From contig NW_025920104.1 of NCBI RefSeq assembly GCF_902686445.1, forward strand, positions 6,820,001 through 6,884,000: a stretch of DNA of 64,000 bases. The letters are read 5' to 3'. The notes beneath the pieces are model-generated. The model saw only the letters and a list, made by a program, of their open reading frames with translations. It did no database searches and was not told where the DNA came from. Of the stretch, positions 34,336 to 47,513 are shown piece by piece (position 1 is the first letter of the stretch; each line of letters opens with the position of its first letter). The position numbers and the translations under genes are program-made. The stretch comes from Sciurus carolinensis. Lineage: Eukaryota; Chordata; Mammalia; Rodentia; Sciuridae.

Positions 34336-37300
34336 GTTTTTGTGGTTGTATTAAAGTAATCACAGAATGGTTATCTAATGTGAGCTCACCCCTGGGCTGC
34401 ACCAATCTGGGGACATCAGCCAACCTTAGGAGAGACCTTGATCTTTCTTCTGGACAGAGTTGCTCCAGCAGGCATGTTAGCTCCCTGGATAAAAGATGGG
34501 AACTCTTTTTTCAGTTACTTATTGGGATGGGATGTCAGTTGTCTGGAGGTGGGCTCACCTCAGACATTTTTCTCTGTGTGTATGCAGGGCACCCTGGCCT
34601 CAGATATGCAAAGCTGACACTGGTGGATACACACCAAGCTCCTGGGGTCTGCTGACAGCCATGAGCCAAGGCCCAGAGTGCATTTGGCTTGGTCTCAATG
34701 TTTGTCCCTCTCCAGGATGCATGTCTGGGCTTTGCCTCTTCCCCTCAAATCCAGGCAGCCAGCTGTACTGGAAATTCTGATCATGTTCAGAAGCAGAAAG
34801 AGCTGAAACCTGCCAGCAGGTAGCTATTCCCTTCTAGTTCCTTTCAAATAATCAGTATTCTGTGGTGTCAGGAGTGCAATGGGGCCCAAACTCTTGCACT
34901 AAAGGACCTGTGAGTCTCTCCAGTGTTGGGTCTCATTCCTCCAAGGAGGTTAAAGTGACAGGGTGGGGTGCCTCTTGAGCACCCTTCCTATGTTGTGGGA
35001 GTTGCATGGGTGGAACCAGCATGGCACAGGATCACAGAAGAGGAGCTGATCTGGTCTCATGATATTCCTGTTCCCTCCCACATGAGGCAGGAAAGAGATG
35101 GAGCAGGCATACCTCATGGAGGGGAGGAATATTGCCAATGACCTGTAGAGGTGAGGAGGATGGTGAATGCCCCATAGAGTGGAGAAGCACATTGGAGCCC
35201 TTCACCCAGCCTGCTATAGGGCCTGAGGTGTCATTGTCTTTACCAGTTGTGGTTGAGGCAGGAGTCCTTGATTTACTGTTGAGATTTCATTGAGGAAGTC
35301 TCTGGTTCAGTAGACCATAGGGGTGGTCTGAAGACTGGCAGATGCCGATTTCATGGTGCCCTAACACTGATCTAGCCCCTCCTAAGTGGGAAGGAGACCC
35401 ATATTCTCAGTCAAGAAGAGGGCTATGCTCTTGGCAAATGCAGGGTCAGCATGCTTTGGGTCTCTCACCATCTTGGCAGTGTGATGATGACCCAGGTTTT
35501 GTGTTGTCACCTGTGCTGGTTATGTGATATGCAGCACCAAGGTGAGAGGCCTTGCAATGATGTGCCCTGTGAATAAGAGCACCAACCTAGTGCCAGGATG
35601 GGAGGAACTGGATGGCAGAGATAAATGACAGTGAGGGCAGAATCCAGGATCATGCTGGTGGAGGAGGGAGGAGTAAGGGTCTCAGGCCAAAACAGGCCCA
35701 CTGCACACTGTCTGTACTTCCCTGCCAGGTGGAGATTGTCCGAATCCTGAGAACTCTGGGCTGCCCAGAACACCTGCTGCCAATACCTACTTACTTCCTT
35801 CTCTGTGAGAGCTTGGAGAACTGGGGGGTGGATGGTGTCCTCCACTGGGCTGGATGTGGGCACTGGTCAGTGGCTGACTGAAAAGGCAGCTCCCTGTGGC
35901 TCCAGGTGCTGCAATTCACTCCTCCCTTGAGTACCACCACATTTCTGGAGCTGAAGAGAAACTCTAAGTGACCCTAGAGCACCCCTGACTACAAGCCTGG
36001 CCATCACCTCTGGGAGAGTAGAGCAGTGGGAATCATGGACAGAGGGGGCACCTGCATGCCATGATGTGCTATGTGTTCAGATTTGGCATAAACAGGGATA
36101 ACAGTGTAAACAGGGGAGGTGGATCAGTGCAACATGGCATTGGAAATGGACATGAGATGAGGTCAGAAGCACTGATCTGTGCTATGGGGCCAAGCCCATG
36201 TCCCAGATGACAGCTCTGCCTGACTCTCTGGTCCCACTGCCACACACATGGCTCCCTGTACTTGTCATCCTCCCCTCTGCTCCACCCTGCACCATGCTCA
36301 GCTTCCACCAGCCCCTCTGGTGGTGTCCTTGAATCTGCTGTGTGACCTCACCTTGCCTCCCAGGCCACCAGGATACTTCTGCACCATTCATTGCCCAGTC
36401 GGTTGCTCTCCTCAGTCCCCAGTCTTGCTCTCCTCAGTTCCCAGTCCTGCATCTCCTCCATCCACATGCTCCCTCCCATAACCTGTGATGCTGGCATTCT
36501 GATTCTACATTAGGGGTGGGACCCAAGTGCTGGGGAAGAGGACTTCACCCCCAGGGAAGAGAATAGGCAATTCCAAAAGTCTAGGTCAACCTGTGTCTGG
36601 AGGCTTGCTCTGAGCTAGGTGCCATGGTCATTTCTGCCTCCTGACTCACCTCCTGTTGCCTTGTGATGCTAGCTGCAGTTGCCCTGCCACAGCCTTGGAT
36701 TCAAAGGAACTTGGTGGATGTCAACAACTCCTGCACTTCTGGGATCCTGTCCTTCATCCTTTGACTTCCTTCTTATCTGTTCCATCCATTGGCACACTTG
36801 GTTATCCCCACTAAAATCTGGAATGAAAAAATCATGCTGACCTAGTCTGCAGGAATTTGCTTGACAGCCAGAGAGTCAGAATATGCTCTTCTGGGATAAA
36901 TACTGAGGAAAGAGGGCAGAGGCAGGGAGGGAACTTGGGTGCAAATCTTGGCCCAGAACCCAGAACCAAGTTGGAAGTATCCAGGGTCCTGGGCACCACA
37001 AGAAGCAAAAACAACACTCAGAGACTAATCAGCTGTCAGTAGGGCAAGATCTTTATTCTACATGCAAAAGGGCACACAGAAATCAACACTGAAAGCAAGG
37101 ACACCAAGAAGGTCATCTGCTTGTCTCTTTATCCCTGACACAAGTGATACTTGGTTGGAGCCCACTAGTCAGGATAACTGCACAGTCTTGGGCATGAACA
37201 GATACTGAGGAAGTGAAGGCTGAGGAAGGGCAGATGTAAAAGAGCAGCCATTGTAGGGAAAGGTCAGTCAGGAAGTGAAGGGTTAAAATGGAGATTCTCT

Positions 37301-38379
37301 GATTTGACAGAAAAGACTGAGAGACTTGTCCTTTCTCAATATTCAGATCTGGAGGATGGTGGTGAGGGTGTACTTTGACAAACACCTCTCACTAGGGTGG
37401 TAGAGGTCTGACTTTGCTGATACAAACCACAGCTATCTTGAGTGGACAAGGAATCACAGTCAAGGGCTCAAGTCCCTGAAGTTGAAACTAAGTGGGCAGG
37501 AGGTGGGTGGAAGACTAAGGATCAGCCAGGAAGCATGGAGGTAAGTGGAATGCAAAGGATCAGGCAGGAAGCATGTCTCTGGTGTTGTGTCACAGCAGGG
37601 CTGGTGTACTGCCACATGGCAGCCCATTTCTACATGGTGAACTGCAGGGTCTGGGTCTTCTCTTAGTCCACCTCATTGTAATTTCCTTCTCATAGGCATC
37701 AGATGACCTGGATGACTGAGGAGAGAATGGCTGAATTACAATTCAGGCAGAGATGGAATGAGCAGGGTGGCCCTACCTGTATCAGGAGCCCTCTTCTTCT
37801 GAGCCCTCTTATTCTGATAGAGATAGCACTCTGTCTCTATCTTTGAGGTGACAGGCCCTGTGAGTCATCAGGTGTCCCAGCTGAAGCAACCCCAGCCCTT
37901 CCCTGGCAGTGTGGATGATCCCAGGGCCTCATCTCTACCCTCATCATCCACCTGGATGAGGTTCAGATGCATGATCTATCTGCACTACCTAGATGTGAAA
38001 ATGAGCCCAATCCTGTCTCTCCACCACTCATCCTCTGGGAGGAGGAATGGGGTATGTGCTATAGGGCTTTCTGTGTGCTCCCAGGGGAGCCCTCAGCTCT
38101 GATAGAGCTCCATCCTCCTGTCTAGACAGGCTGGTCTCTTCTGTAGGATGCTTAAGATATTTTGATCTCAAGTACTTAACTTAAAGTGATCCAGGATCTC
38201 TCATACCCTGTGGGGTATTGACAGGGTTCTAATGATTCTGTTTGATCTACCCTGTTAAAAACAAATGAAATAAATCAAGAGAAATACATACAGTGAGTAT
38301 ATCAAATAGTTATTTATAATTATGGGCATAGGGCTGTTGCTAAGCACCCTTTGTCAGACTTCATGGCCATCAGTTATGA
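34336..38379. other. unrecognised sequence
   Basis: No gene is supported. A TTTATT-containing stretch near 37045-37080 could be the reverse of a poly(A) signal region, but no transcript structure accompanies it. Confidence 0.45.
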
Positions 38380-38545
38380 GAGACACAAAGTCAATGCTCA
38401 CTCCAGGCACATGATTGTAAATTAAAAACAAAACAAAACAAAACAAAAAAAAACATTTTGGTGGTTTCCAGAGAAAGGTCTTTGGATGAACTTATAATGA
38501 GTGAAGGATATGGGGCATCTATTTGCAGATCTTTTCAGGGAGCAA
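38380..38545 (+). repeat. local duplicate, unit 1 (partner 39415-39560), with (AAAAC)n
   Basis: ATTGTAAATTAAAAACA, GATGAACTTATAATGAGTGA and GGATATGGGGCAT recur about 1.03 kb downstream as ATTGTAAATTTAAAAACA, TAAATGTATAATGAGTGA and AGATATGGGGCAT. An (AAAAC)n microsatellite at 38423-38454 has expanded in this unit only. Confidence 0.75.
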
Positions 38546-39414
38546 TAAAATTGGGGGGAGGGGGGAGAAATCTGCATTTACTTGAATTTTTCCCACCTCT
38601 GGGGATCTAGTTGCATAGCACTGATTTTCTGTGGAATGTAGAAGACTCAATAGGCTGTGCTGTGAACATTTCAGCTGTGGCATCTACACTTAACCTTTGG
38701 AATTTGAAGTTTCATTGTATTCATCACACCATGAGAACAATACTAGTCTCCCCTCTTATTTGCATTGACCATCACTCTTTCATAGGAAAGTACTATTCTT
38801 TAATGTTTTGAAGTCTTATTAATTCTCTCTGCTAATATGTGGGTTAGTGGATGGAAGATTGAACTGTAAATCACATAATCTCATTTTCTTCTGTTGGTTC
38901 CTTGCTTTGTTTTTGCAAGTCATTTTTTTTTTATAAACCTGTGCAATTCTTGAGACCTAGTGAGCACCATGTGTTTTGCATTCTTTCTATCTCAGTAAGT
39001 AAAAGGAACTGTAAAACTTTATGGCTCTGTCATCACACATGAGCAGAACAAAGGAAACATTTTTTTAAGATGATTTGCCTGGATACAAAGTGAAAAAATA
39101 AGTCTCACGTCCACTTGCCTTTTTCAATTCCCAAAGACAAAACTTGTTGCTAGTTCCTCATGTGTTCCTATTGTGATATTTTAATATACACCTATCTGTA
39201 ATGTGTGCTCATAATACATATCACATATATATGGTGTTACAGTAATAAACAAAAAAGAATCATGCATAGTGTTCTACCCCCCAGTTTGTTGACAATTCAT
39301 CTGGGAAAGCGTTCCATATCAGTACACAGAGATTTGCATCACTAAACAAGGAAAAAAGTAACAAAAACTGCAACAGAGTAGTCTCTTATAGATTCTTAAA
39401 TTTATTTACCTGCA
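38546..39414. other. AT-rich spacer between local duplicates
   Basis: Nothing recognised beyond AT-richness and a short G-rich run near 38550-38567. Confidence 0.5.
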
Positions 39415-39560
39415 TTACTCTTTGTCACTCACTCAAGACACATAAGATTGTAAATTTAAAAACAGAAAATTATTTTGTTGGATTCCAGAAAAATGTATTT
39501 GGATAAATGTATAATGAGTGAAAGATATGGGGCATGTACTTGCAGATTTTTTTGCTATAA
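39415..39560 (+). repeat. local duplicate, unit 2 (partner 38380-38545)
   Basis: A diverged second copy of the unit at 38380-38545. It could be two copies of an unidentified interspersed repeat rather than one local duplication. Confidence 0.7.
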
Positions 39561-40085
39561 TTTATTTACTCTTTAGTTCATAGACATGTGGGTGATTTTT
39601 AATTATTGTCTAAATTCAATTGTTCCTTAAATATCAGTCTTACAACTGGGGTTAAATTTGTCTTGATATTATTATTTTTATAATTTTATGGGTTTTAATT
39701 TGATTTTTTCCAATTTTAAAAGGTTTCTTACTTGCTATTTCATTTGATATGACTTTTTTTCAGGTTTCCAGAACATGAAAAATTTTAAACTTGTTCTAAA
39801 AAGTAACAGGATTATAAAAATCAAATAGAAAATATATTTACTAATATACTCTCTAATTTTCATCCTTGAATATAGCTTAAGTTTTCCTATTCATGACATT
39901 CTAATATTAACCTCATATTTCAATTCTAAGCTTATATTTTAAATGCTTTTAAGTTCTCCATTGTCGAGTCTTAGACCCAAGACCCTTGTGCATGGATTAT
40001 TCTTCTGAGGTAAGATATTGCTGTGAATTAAGTTGACTTCTTGTTTTTCAGTTGTATTTACTAGTCAGATGATCTTAGAGAGTTT

Positions 40086-40086
<1 letters not shown>
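39561..40086. other. AT-rich sequence, nothing recognised
   Basis: No repeat or gene is supported. Confidence 0.5.
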
Positions 40087-40120
<34 letters not shown>

Positions 40121-40170
40121 CCTATCAATATATCTATCTACTACATTCACTATATATTATATATATATTC
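40087..40170 (+). repeat. (ATCT)n microsatellite followed by TA-rich tract
   Basis: About eight ATCT/CTAT tetramers in a row, then imperfect copies and TATATATA runs up to about 40170. Confidence 0.9.
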
Positions 40171-40984
40171 TATTGATTGTATTTCTCTATTGTTAATTTT
40201 TCAAGTCTCAGATGGTAATGGAGACCAAGCAAGAACTACAGTAATCTGCACTCTGAGAACTAGAAAAGCCTGGAGGTGTAATTCAATCTAATCTGAAGCC
40301 CAAGAAGGGTGTCAGGGAAAACACTGGCCTAAATCCTGGTAGGAGTCTAAAGGCCTGAGAACAAGAAATGCCAATCTGAGGGCAGAATCTGTGTTCCAGC
40401 TCAAACAGGAAGCAAATTTGTACTTACTTCATGCTTTTATTTTATTCAGGCCCTCAAGAGATGATGTCCACCTGCATTGAGGGGTTAATCTTCTTACTCC
40501 ATTTACCATTTTAAACTAGTTTCTTCCATAAATACCCTCACTGACTCAACCAGAAATAAAAATGCTTTGTCAGCTTCCTGGACATTCTTTAGCCCAATCA
40601 CATTGATATAAAATCAAGCATCACTTGAGAATTTTGTTCCTGCAAGAAGTACACGGTGACTAAACTTTGTCAGTGAATGAATGTTTCTTTTCCTATCACA
40701 AAAAATGATACAAAAACCTCCACTTTATAGGCCTGCCCTCTCTCACAGATACAGATATCCTTTGGAAGCAGAGTCCTATCTTTTCTTTTTTGGAGAATAT
40801 TAAATTTTTAGATCCTTTAAAAATCTGTGAACATTTTTCACAATGTTGAGTTGACTAATACTACACAGTCAATGGGGAAGGGTGTTACTTTGATGAGGTG
40901 AAAGCTCCAGAATTCATCCTTAAAATGTTACACCTCATCTTTTGGGGACTATTGGTATCTAGGTGTTTTCCTGTGAAATATTTC

Positions 40985-41130
40985 CATAATACATGCCTAC
41001 TATGTGCTAGGCACTATGTTATATGCCAGGGTTAGTGTGGTGAACAAATTAACACTGAATTGTGCCCTTCTGGAGCAGTGGGGGAAATGGATAATATAGT
41101 AAGTGCCTTGAAGGACATGAACAGTGTAGG
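40985..41130 (+). repeat. ancient mammalian-wide repeat fragment (MIR/L2 type)
   Basis: CCTACTATGTGCTAGGCACT, then GCCAGGGTTAGTGTGGTGAA, resemble the very common GTGCCAGGCACTG...GTGAACAA repeat core. Old and diverged. Confidence 0.55.
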
Positions 41131-41222
41131 GTTAAGTGACTGGAGAATACAGTGGACAGGAATGATGTCTGAGTAGATGTCAGTTAGACTAACACCATTC
41201 AGAACAAAGTTAACACCCTGCA

Positions 41223-41336
41223 CCTCAGCATTCAGTGTGGAAAATGCCCACAACTCATGTACCTGTAAATGGCCTATTACCTCAGCATCCAGTGTAGAAA
41301 ATGCCCACAACTCATGTAACTGTAAATGGCCTTTTT
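41223..41336 (+). repeat. 57-bp tandem duplication, two copies
   Basis: CCTCAGCATTCAGTGTGG and the following sequence up to AAATGGCCT is repeated directly with a period of 57 bp. The units differ at only a few bases, so the duplication is young. Because 57 is a multiple of 3, small open frames read through both units. Confidence 0.9.
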
Positions 41337-43199
41337 CTGGCTCCAACACTTCTCATTTTGTATAAACAAAGTCATCTTTTATTCTCTTTTTCTTTATATA
41401 GGCATCTCAATTTTATCTTTTTTTTTTCTGAGACAGCTGCTTCATTTCATTGATAGATGTTATGTTCTCCTATAGCAAGCCAGGCTTCTTTCATTTTATG
41501 AGCATTGTTTTCTTCTACACATTTTTATTTCAATCTGGGTCTTTTTGTATGAACTCTTTAAAATTGACTGAATTTATCTGTTGGTGCAGATCATGCAAGA
41601 GCATCATTGCACAAATCAGAGTGGGGTTGTTCCATTGGGGAAGTTTGTTCTATCCTGAGTGCTGTTTTCTCATAATAATTGAGCACTACCAAAACAGGAA
41701 TTTAGAAGGTTGTTTATGTGGTGCTAATTACTCCATTATCATTGAATTTTAAGTTTTAAATTATTATGTAATATGCATTTAGAGACAAGACTCTACCTTG
41801 ACAGCAGTAATAAAAGCATCCTTGCATTGGTGAGAGTGGTGTTTTCAATTTCCTTACCTTTAAAAATACTCCTGAGATGTAACAGGAGTGTATCAATCTA
41901 TACAATTCAAAACACTAATAGACCAGCAATCATGTTATATATTTATATGATTAATACCTAAAATGCATGATTTCTATTTTAATATAAATCAATGTCTACA
42001 TGTCTATTTGGATGATTGGAAATTTTCAAGATTTATAGTTAGCATCTAACAACTGCTACAAAGATATTATGAGAAAAGAAGGCATCATATGAAACAAAAC
42101 AAAATGTCATTTTGCAATAACATCTGTAGTCCCTGTTTTATCTGCATTGTGTTACATGCATTATAGGTGAGCTGCTTTTAAATCTTACCTAAGAGTGAGA
42201 CAAATGTGAATCAGTTGTTTACATAAAAGAACTGACTTGAATTAACTTTTCCTAAAGATTTTTTATTATTCACTTTAATTAAAAACAATGGGAGACTAAG
42301 CTGTTTAATAAATTTTCTATTTATGATGATTAGAAATAAATGCAATTAAAAAACATGAAGTAAGGTATTCAATTACCTTACAGATGAAGAAAGTAAATTT
42401 TCAGACCCTTTATACAATTATAATTTTCAGTCTGAAACTATATATTTTCTAAAGCATACATATATGTTATCTCAATAAATACTCATGAATTCTTCTCTAG
42501 ACTTTTCCACATATACCTTTGTGTATACACTGACACAAAGACATTTGGGAACAAACATGAAAAAATTTATTTAACTTACAGAATGATTTATGAAGTTTTT
42601 TTAAAAACACTTTAAGAAATTTTTTGTGGTCCAGTTGACATTTTGGCTATGGTTATTAAGACTTGGAATTACAGCAGTGATTTAATTACATTTGATTGAA
42701 GAACTGTGCTTATCTTTGACTAAAATACTGATGGGTTCAACTTGACCTTCTTAGTATTTGAAATCAATTACTCCATCTCTATTTCCTTGTAGTCATTTCA
42801 TTAATGGCCTTGAGGAGGTACCCCATTTTATGAATATAGACCTAACTCTGACTTAAATGACTATGCCTCTGCTTAGTGAGTGCATTTAGAAAACTCCCAC
42901 TCCCCTTTGTAAAATGTGTAGACAGAGGAATAAGGTGTTCCCACTGTGGCTCAGCCCGCTTCCTCTGCAAGGGTACACCAGTTTTGTTTAAATGTGATGT
43001 ATCAGGTGAGTACACAGAGAGGATCTGACCTGGATCATTGCTCTTTTTTCATAATTCCTCTGGATTTGATGTTTGGAACACTGGTCTAAAAAATCAATAC
43101 TTAATTCTAATGTGGAGGAAACATAAATAATTCTGTATTTTCTCTTTCTATCTTTTCATGGTACAAGTGAGTCACATCACCAGCCTTAATTTGTATTTT
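41337..43199. other. AT-rich sequence, nothing recognised
   Basis: No gene or clear repeat is visible. Confidence 0.5.
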
Positions 43200-43335
43200 A
43201 TTTTAGAGACAGGGTCTCACTGAGTTGCTTAGTGCCTTGCCTTTGCTCAGGCTGACTTTGAACTTGTGATCATCCTGACTCAGCCTCCGAAGCCACTGGG
43301 ATTAGAGGTGTGTGCCACCACACCTGGATAATCCT
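43200..43335 (-). repeat. B1-type SINE, antisense
   Basis: TTTAGAGACAGGGTCTCACT, GAACTTGTGATCATCCTGAC and GGTGTGTGCCACCACACCTG are the reverse complement of a squirrel B1 monomer. Confidence 0.8.
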
Positions 43336-43559
43336 GCATTCCCCCAAAAACTTTCTCTCTAATTTCAAACTAACAAAAATATCAGAACATTGTGTTTATG
43401 CTACTCTTTTCCTTGAAGTCAAAGGAGTAATTAAGCCTATAATTAATGATTTCATTTAAGTATCTGTTTCTCTCTCTGCATTTCTATGTCATCTCTAATC
43501 TCAAACAGAAAGAGTGTTGTGTGTGTGTGTCTACTGATACATAATTTTCTATCCTTATT
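43336..43559. other. flank of the antisense L1, with short (TG)n
   Basis: A short GTGTGTGTGTGTG run (about 43516-43530) lies just before the point where L1 similarity begins. No poly(T) is seen, although an intact antisense L1 3' end should show one. Confidence 0.6.
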
Positions 43560-46500
43560 TTAATAATTTTATCCATTCATCAACTGAAGGACATCTAGGT
43601 TAGTTTCACAATCTGGCTATTGTGAATTGAGCAGCTATGAACATTGATGTGGCTGTATCTCTGTAGTATGCTCATTTTCAGTCCTTTGGGTATAGGCTAA
43701 GGAGTGGGAGAGCTAGTTCAAATGGTGGGTCCATTCCAAGGTTTCTAAGGAATCTCCACACTGCTTTCCAGAATGACTGCACTAATTTGCGGCCCCACCA
43801 ATGTATGAGTATGTATGAGTGTACCTTTTTCCCCACATCCTCTCCAACACCTATTGTTGCTTGTATTCTTGATAATCGCCATTCTAATTGGGGTGAGATG
43901 GAATCTTAGGATAGTTTTGATTTGAATTTCTCTTGTTACTAAAGAAGGTGAACATATTTTTCATATGTTTGTTGACTGCTTGTAGATCTTCTTCTGTGAA
44001 GTGTCTGTTCATATCCTTAGCCCATATGTTTATTGGGTTATTGGTATTCTTCTTGCAGAGTTTTGTGAGTTCTTTTTATAATCTGGAAATTAGTGCTCTA
44101 TCTAAGTATGAGTGGCAAAGATTTTCTCCCACTCTGTAGGCTCTCTCATTGCATTGCTGATAGTTTCCTTTGCTGAGAGAAAGTTATTTAGTTTGAATCT
44201 ATCCCAGTTGTTAATTCTTGCTTTTATTTCTTATGCTATGGGAGTCCTGTTAAGGAAGTCTGATCCTAAGCCAACAAGTTGAAGATTTGGACCTACTTTT
44301 TCTTCTATAAGATACAGTGTCTCTGGTCTGTTTCAAGGTCCTTGATCCATTGTGAGTTGATTTTTGTGCAGGGTGAGAGATAGGAGATTAGTTTCATTCT
44401 GTTGCATATGGATTTCCAGTTTTCCCAGCACCATTTGTTGAAGAGGCTATCTTTTCTCCATTGTATATTTTTGGCACCTTTGTCTAGTATGAGAAAATTA
44501 TATTCATTTGGGATTGTGCCCATGTCCTCTATTCTGTACCTTTGATCTACCTGTCTATCTTAGTGCCAATACCATGCCATTTTTGTTACTATTGCTTTGT
44601 ACTATAGTTGAAGTTCTGGTATTATGATACCCCCAGTTTCATTCTTCCTGCTAAGGATTGCTTTAGGTATTCTGGGTTTCTTATTCTTCCAGATGAATTT
44701 CATGATTGCTTGCTCTATTTCTGTAAGGTATGTCATTGGGACTTTAATTGGAATTGCATTGAATCTGTTTAACACTTCTGGTAGTATGGGAGATCTTTCC
44801 ATCTTCTAAAGTCTTCCTCAATTTCTTTCTTCAATGTTTTGTAGTTTTCATTGTAGAGATCTTTTACCTCTCTGGTTAGATTGATTCCCAAGTATTTTAT
44901 TTTTTTGAGGCTATTGCAAGTGGAGTTGTTTTCCTCATTTCCCTTTCAGATGTTTCATCGCATGCATATAAAAATGCTTTAGATTTATGTGTGCTGATTT
45001 TATAGCCTGCTATTTTGCTGAATTCATTGATGAGCTCTAGAAGTTTTCTGGAGGAGATTTTTGGATCCTCTAAATATAGAATCATGTCATCAGCAAATAG
45101 CGACAGCTTAAATTCCTCTTTTCCTATTCATATCCCCTTAATTTCTTTAGTCTGCCTAATTGCTCTGGCTAGAGTTTTGAGGGCAATGTTGAATAGAAGT
45201 GGTGAAATAGGACATCCCTGTCTTGTTCCAATTTTTAAAGGGAATGGTTTCAGTTTTTTTTCCATTAAGAATGATGTTGGCCATGGGCTTAGCATAAATA
45301 GCCTTTACAATGTTCAGGTATGTTCCTACTATCCCTATTTTTTCTAGAGTTTTGAGCGCAAAGGGGAGTTGTAATTTGTCGAACGCTTTTTCTGCATCAA
45401 TTGAAATAACCATATGATTCTTATCCTTAAGTCTATTGACATGATGGATTACATTTATTGGTTTACAGATGTTAAACCATCCTTGCATTCCAGGGATGAA
45501 CCCCACTTGATCATGGTGCATGATTTTCTTAATTTGTTTTTGGATGTGGTGCACTAGCTTTTTAATATATTTTTGTATGTGATTTGCTAAAATTTTGTTG
45601 AGAATTTTTCCATCAATTTTCATTAAGGATATTGGTCTGAAATTTTCTTTCCTCGATATGTCTCTGCCTGGTTTAGATATCAGGGTGATATTGGCTTCAT
45701 AGAATGAGTTTGGGAGGGTTCCCTCCTCTTCTATTTCATGGAATACTTTGAGGAGTATTGGAATGAGCTCTTCTTTAAATGTTTTGTAGAACTCGAGAAC
45801 ACATCTGGTCACGGACTTTTCTTTGTTGGTAGGCTTTTCATGACCTCGTTCTATTTCATTGCTTGAAATTGATTTACTTAAGTTGTGTATGTCCTCCTCA
45901 TTCAATTTAGGTAATTCATATGTCTCTAGAAATTTGTTGATGTCTTTGAGGTTTTCTGTTTTGTTGGTGTATAGATTTTCAAAATAGCTTCTAATTATGT
46001 TTTGTATTTCAATCGTGTCTGTTGTGGTATTTCCTTGTTCATTCCGAATTTTAGTAATTTGAGTTTTCTCCCTCTTTCTCTTTGTTAGTGTGGCTAAGGG
46101 TTTATCAATTTTGTTTATTTTTTCAAAGAATCAACTATTTATTTTGTTAATTTTTCCGATTGTTTCTTTTGTTTCAATTTCATTGATTTCAGCTCTGATT
46201 TTAACTATTTTCTGTCTTCTGCTACTTTTGGTGTTGGTCTGTTCTTCTTTTCCTAGGGCTTTGAGCTGTAGTGTTAAGTCATTTATTTGTTGATTTCTAC
46301 TTCTTTTGTTGAAATAAATGAAAAAATCTTCCTCTATGTACTGCTTTCATAGTGTCCCAGAGATTTTGATATGATGTATCTTTGTTCTCGTTTACTTCTA
46401 AGAATTTTTTTTATTTCCCTCCTGATGTCTTCTGTTATCCATTCATCATATAATAGCATATTATTTAATCTCCAGGTATTGGAGATGTTTCTGTTTTTTA

Positions 46501-47227
46501 TTCTGTCATTTATTTCTAATTTCAATCCATTATGATCTGATAGAGTACAAGGTAGTATCTCTATCTTCTTGTATTTACTAACAGTAGCTTTGTGGCATAA
46601 AATATGGTCTATTTTAGAGAAGGATCCATGTGCTGCTGAGAAGAAAGTGTATTTGTTCTTTGTTGGATGGTATATTCTATATATGTCCTGTTATGTCTAA
46701 ATTGTTGATTGTGTTATTGAGATCTATGGTTTCTTTATTCAATTTTTGTTTGGAAGTTCTATCCACTGGTGAGAGAGGTGTGTTAAAATTGCCTAGTATT
46801 ATTGTGTTCTGGTCTATTTGATTTCTGGAATTGAGAAGGATTTGTTTAACGTACATGGATGAGCCAATATTTGGGGCATAGATATTTATTACTGTTATGT
46901 CTTGCTGATTTATGCTTCCCTCAAGCAGTATGTAATGTCCTTCTTTATCTTTCTGACTAGTTTTTTCTTGAAGTCCACATTATCTGAAATGAAGATGGAT
47001 ACTCCAGCTTTTTTGCTGTGTCCATGTGCATGGTATGTTTTTTCCCATCCTTTCACCTTTAGTCTGTGGGTATCCATTTCTATGAGATGAGTGTCTTGCA
47101 GGCAGCATATTGTTGGATTTTTTTTAATCCAATCTTCCAGTCTATGTCTTTTGATTGATGAGTTCAGGCCATTAACATTCAGGGTTATTATTGTGATATG
47201 ATTTGTATTACCAGTTATTTGACTCAT
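43560..47227 (-). pseudogene. L1 ORF2 (endonuclease-reverse transcriptase), decayed
   Basis: ORF2 protein nicks target DNA and reverse-transcribes L1 RNA at the nick. The minus-strand frame starts at 47227 (MSQITGNTN) and includes the endonuclease words NVNGLNSSIKRHR and CLQDTHL (46910-47227). The RT segment lies at 45156-45905 ([31 protein letters not shown]). C-terminal pieces follow at 44897-45085, 44602-44802 and 44305-44523. At least five breaks separate these parts, and the extreme C-terminus is absent. Confidence 0.9.
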
Positions 47228-47513
47228 TTTTGTTTTTTGACATGATTTGGTTTCTCCTTTATTTGGCTATTCCTTTAGGCTTGTTTCTCCCATTGCTGAT
47301 GTGCATCATTGTTTTTTCATCTCTTCCTCATGGAATATTTTGCTGAGAATGTTTCATAATGCCAGCTTTCTTTTTGTAAATTCCTTTAGCTTTTGTTTAT
47401 CCTGGAAGGATCTTATTTCATCATCCAATATGAAAGTAAGTTTTGCTGGGAATAAGATTCTTGGTTGGCATCCATTTGCTTTCAGGGCTTGGTAAATGTT
47501 GTTCCAGGTCCTT

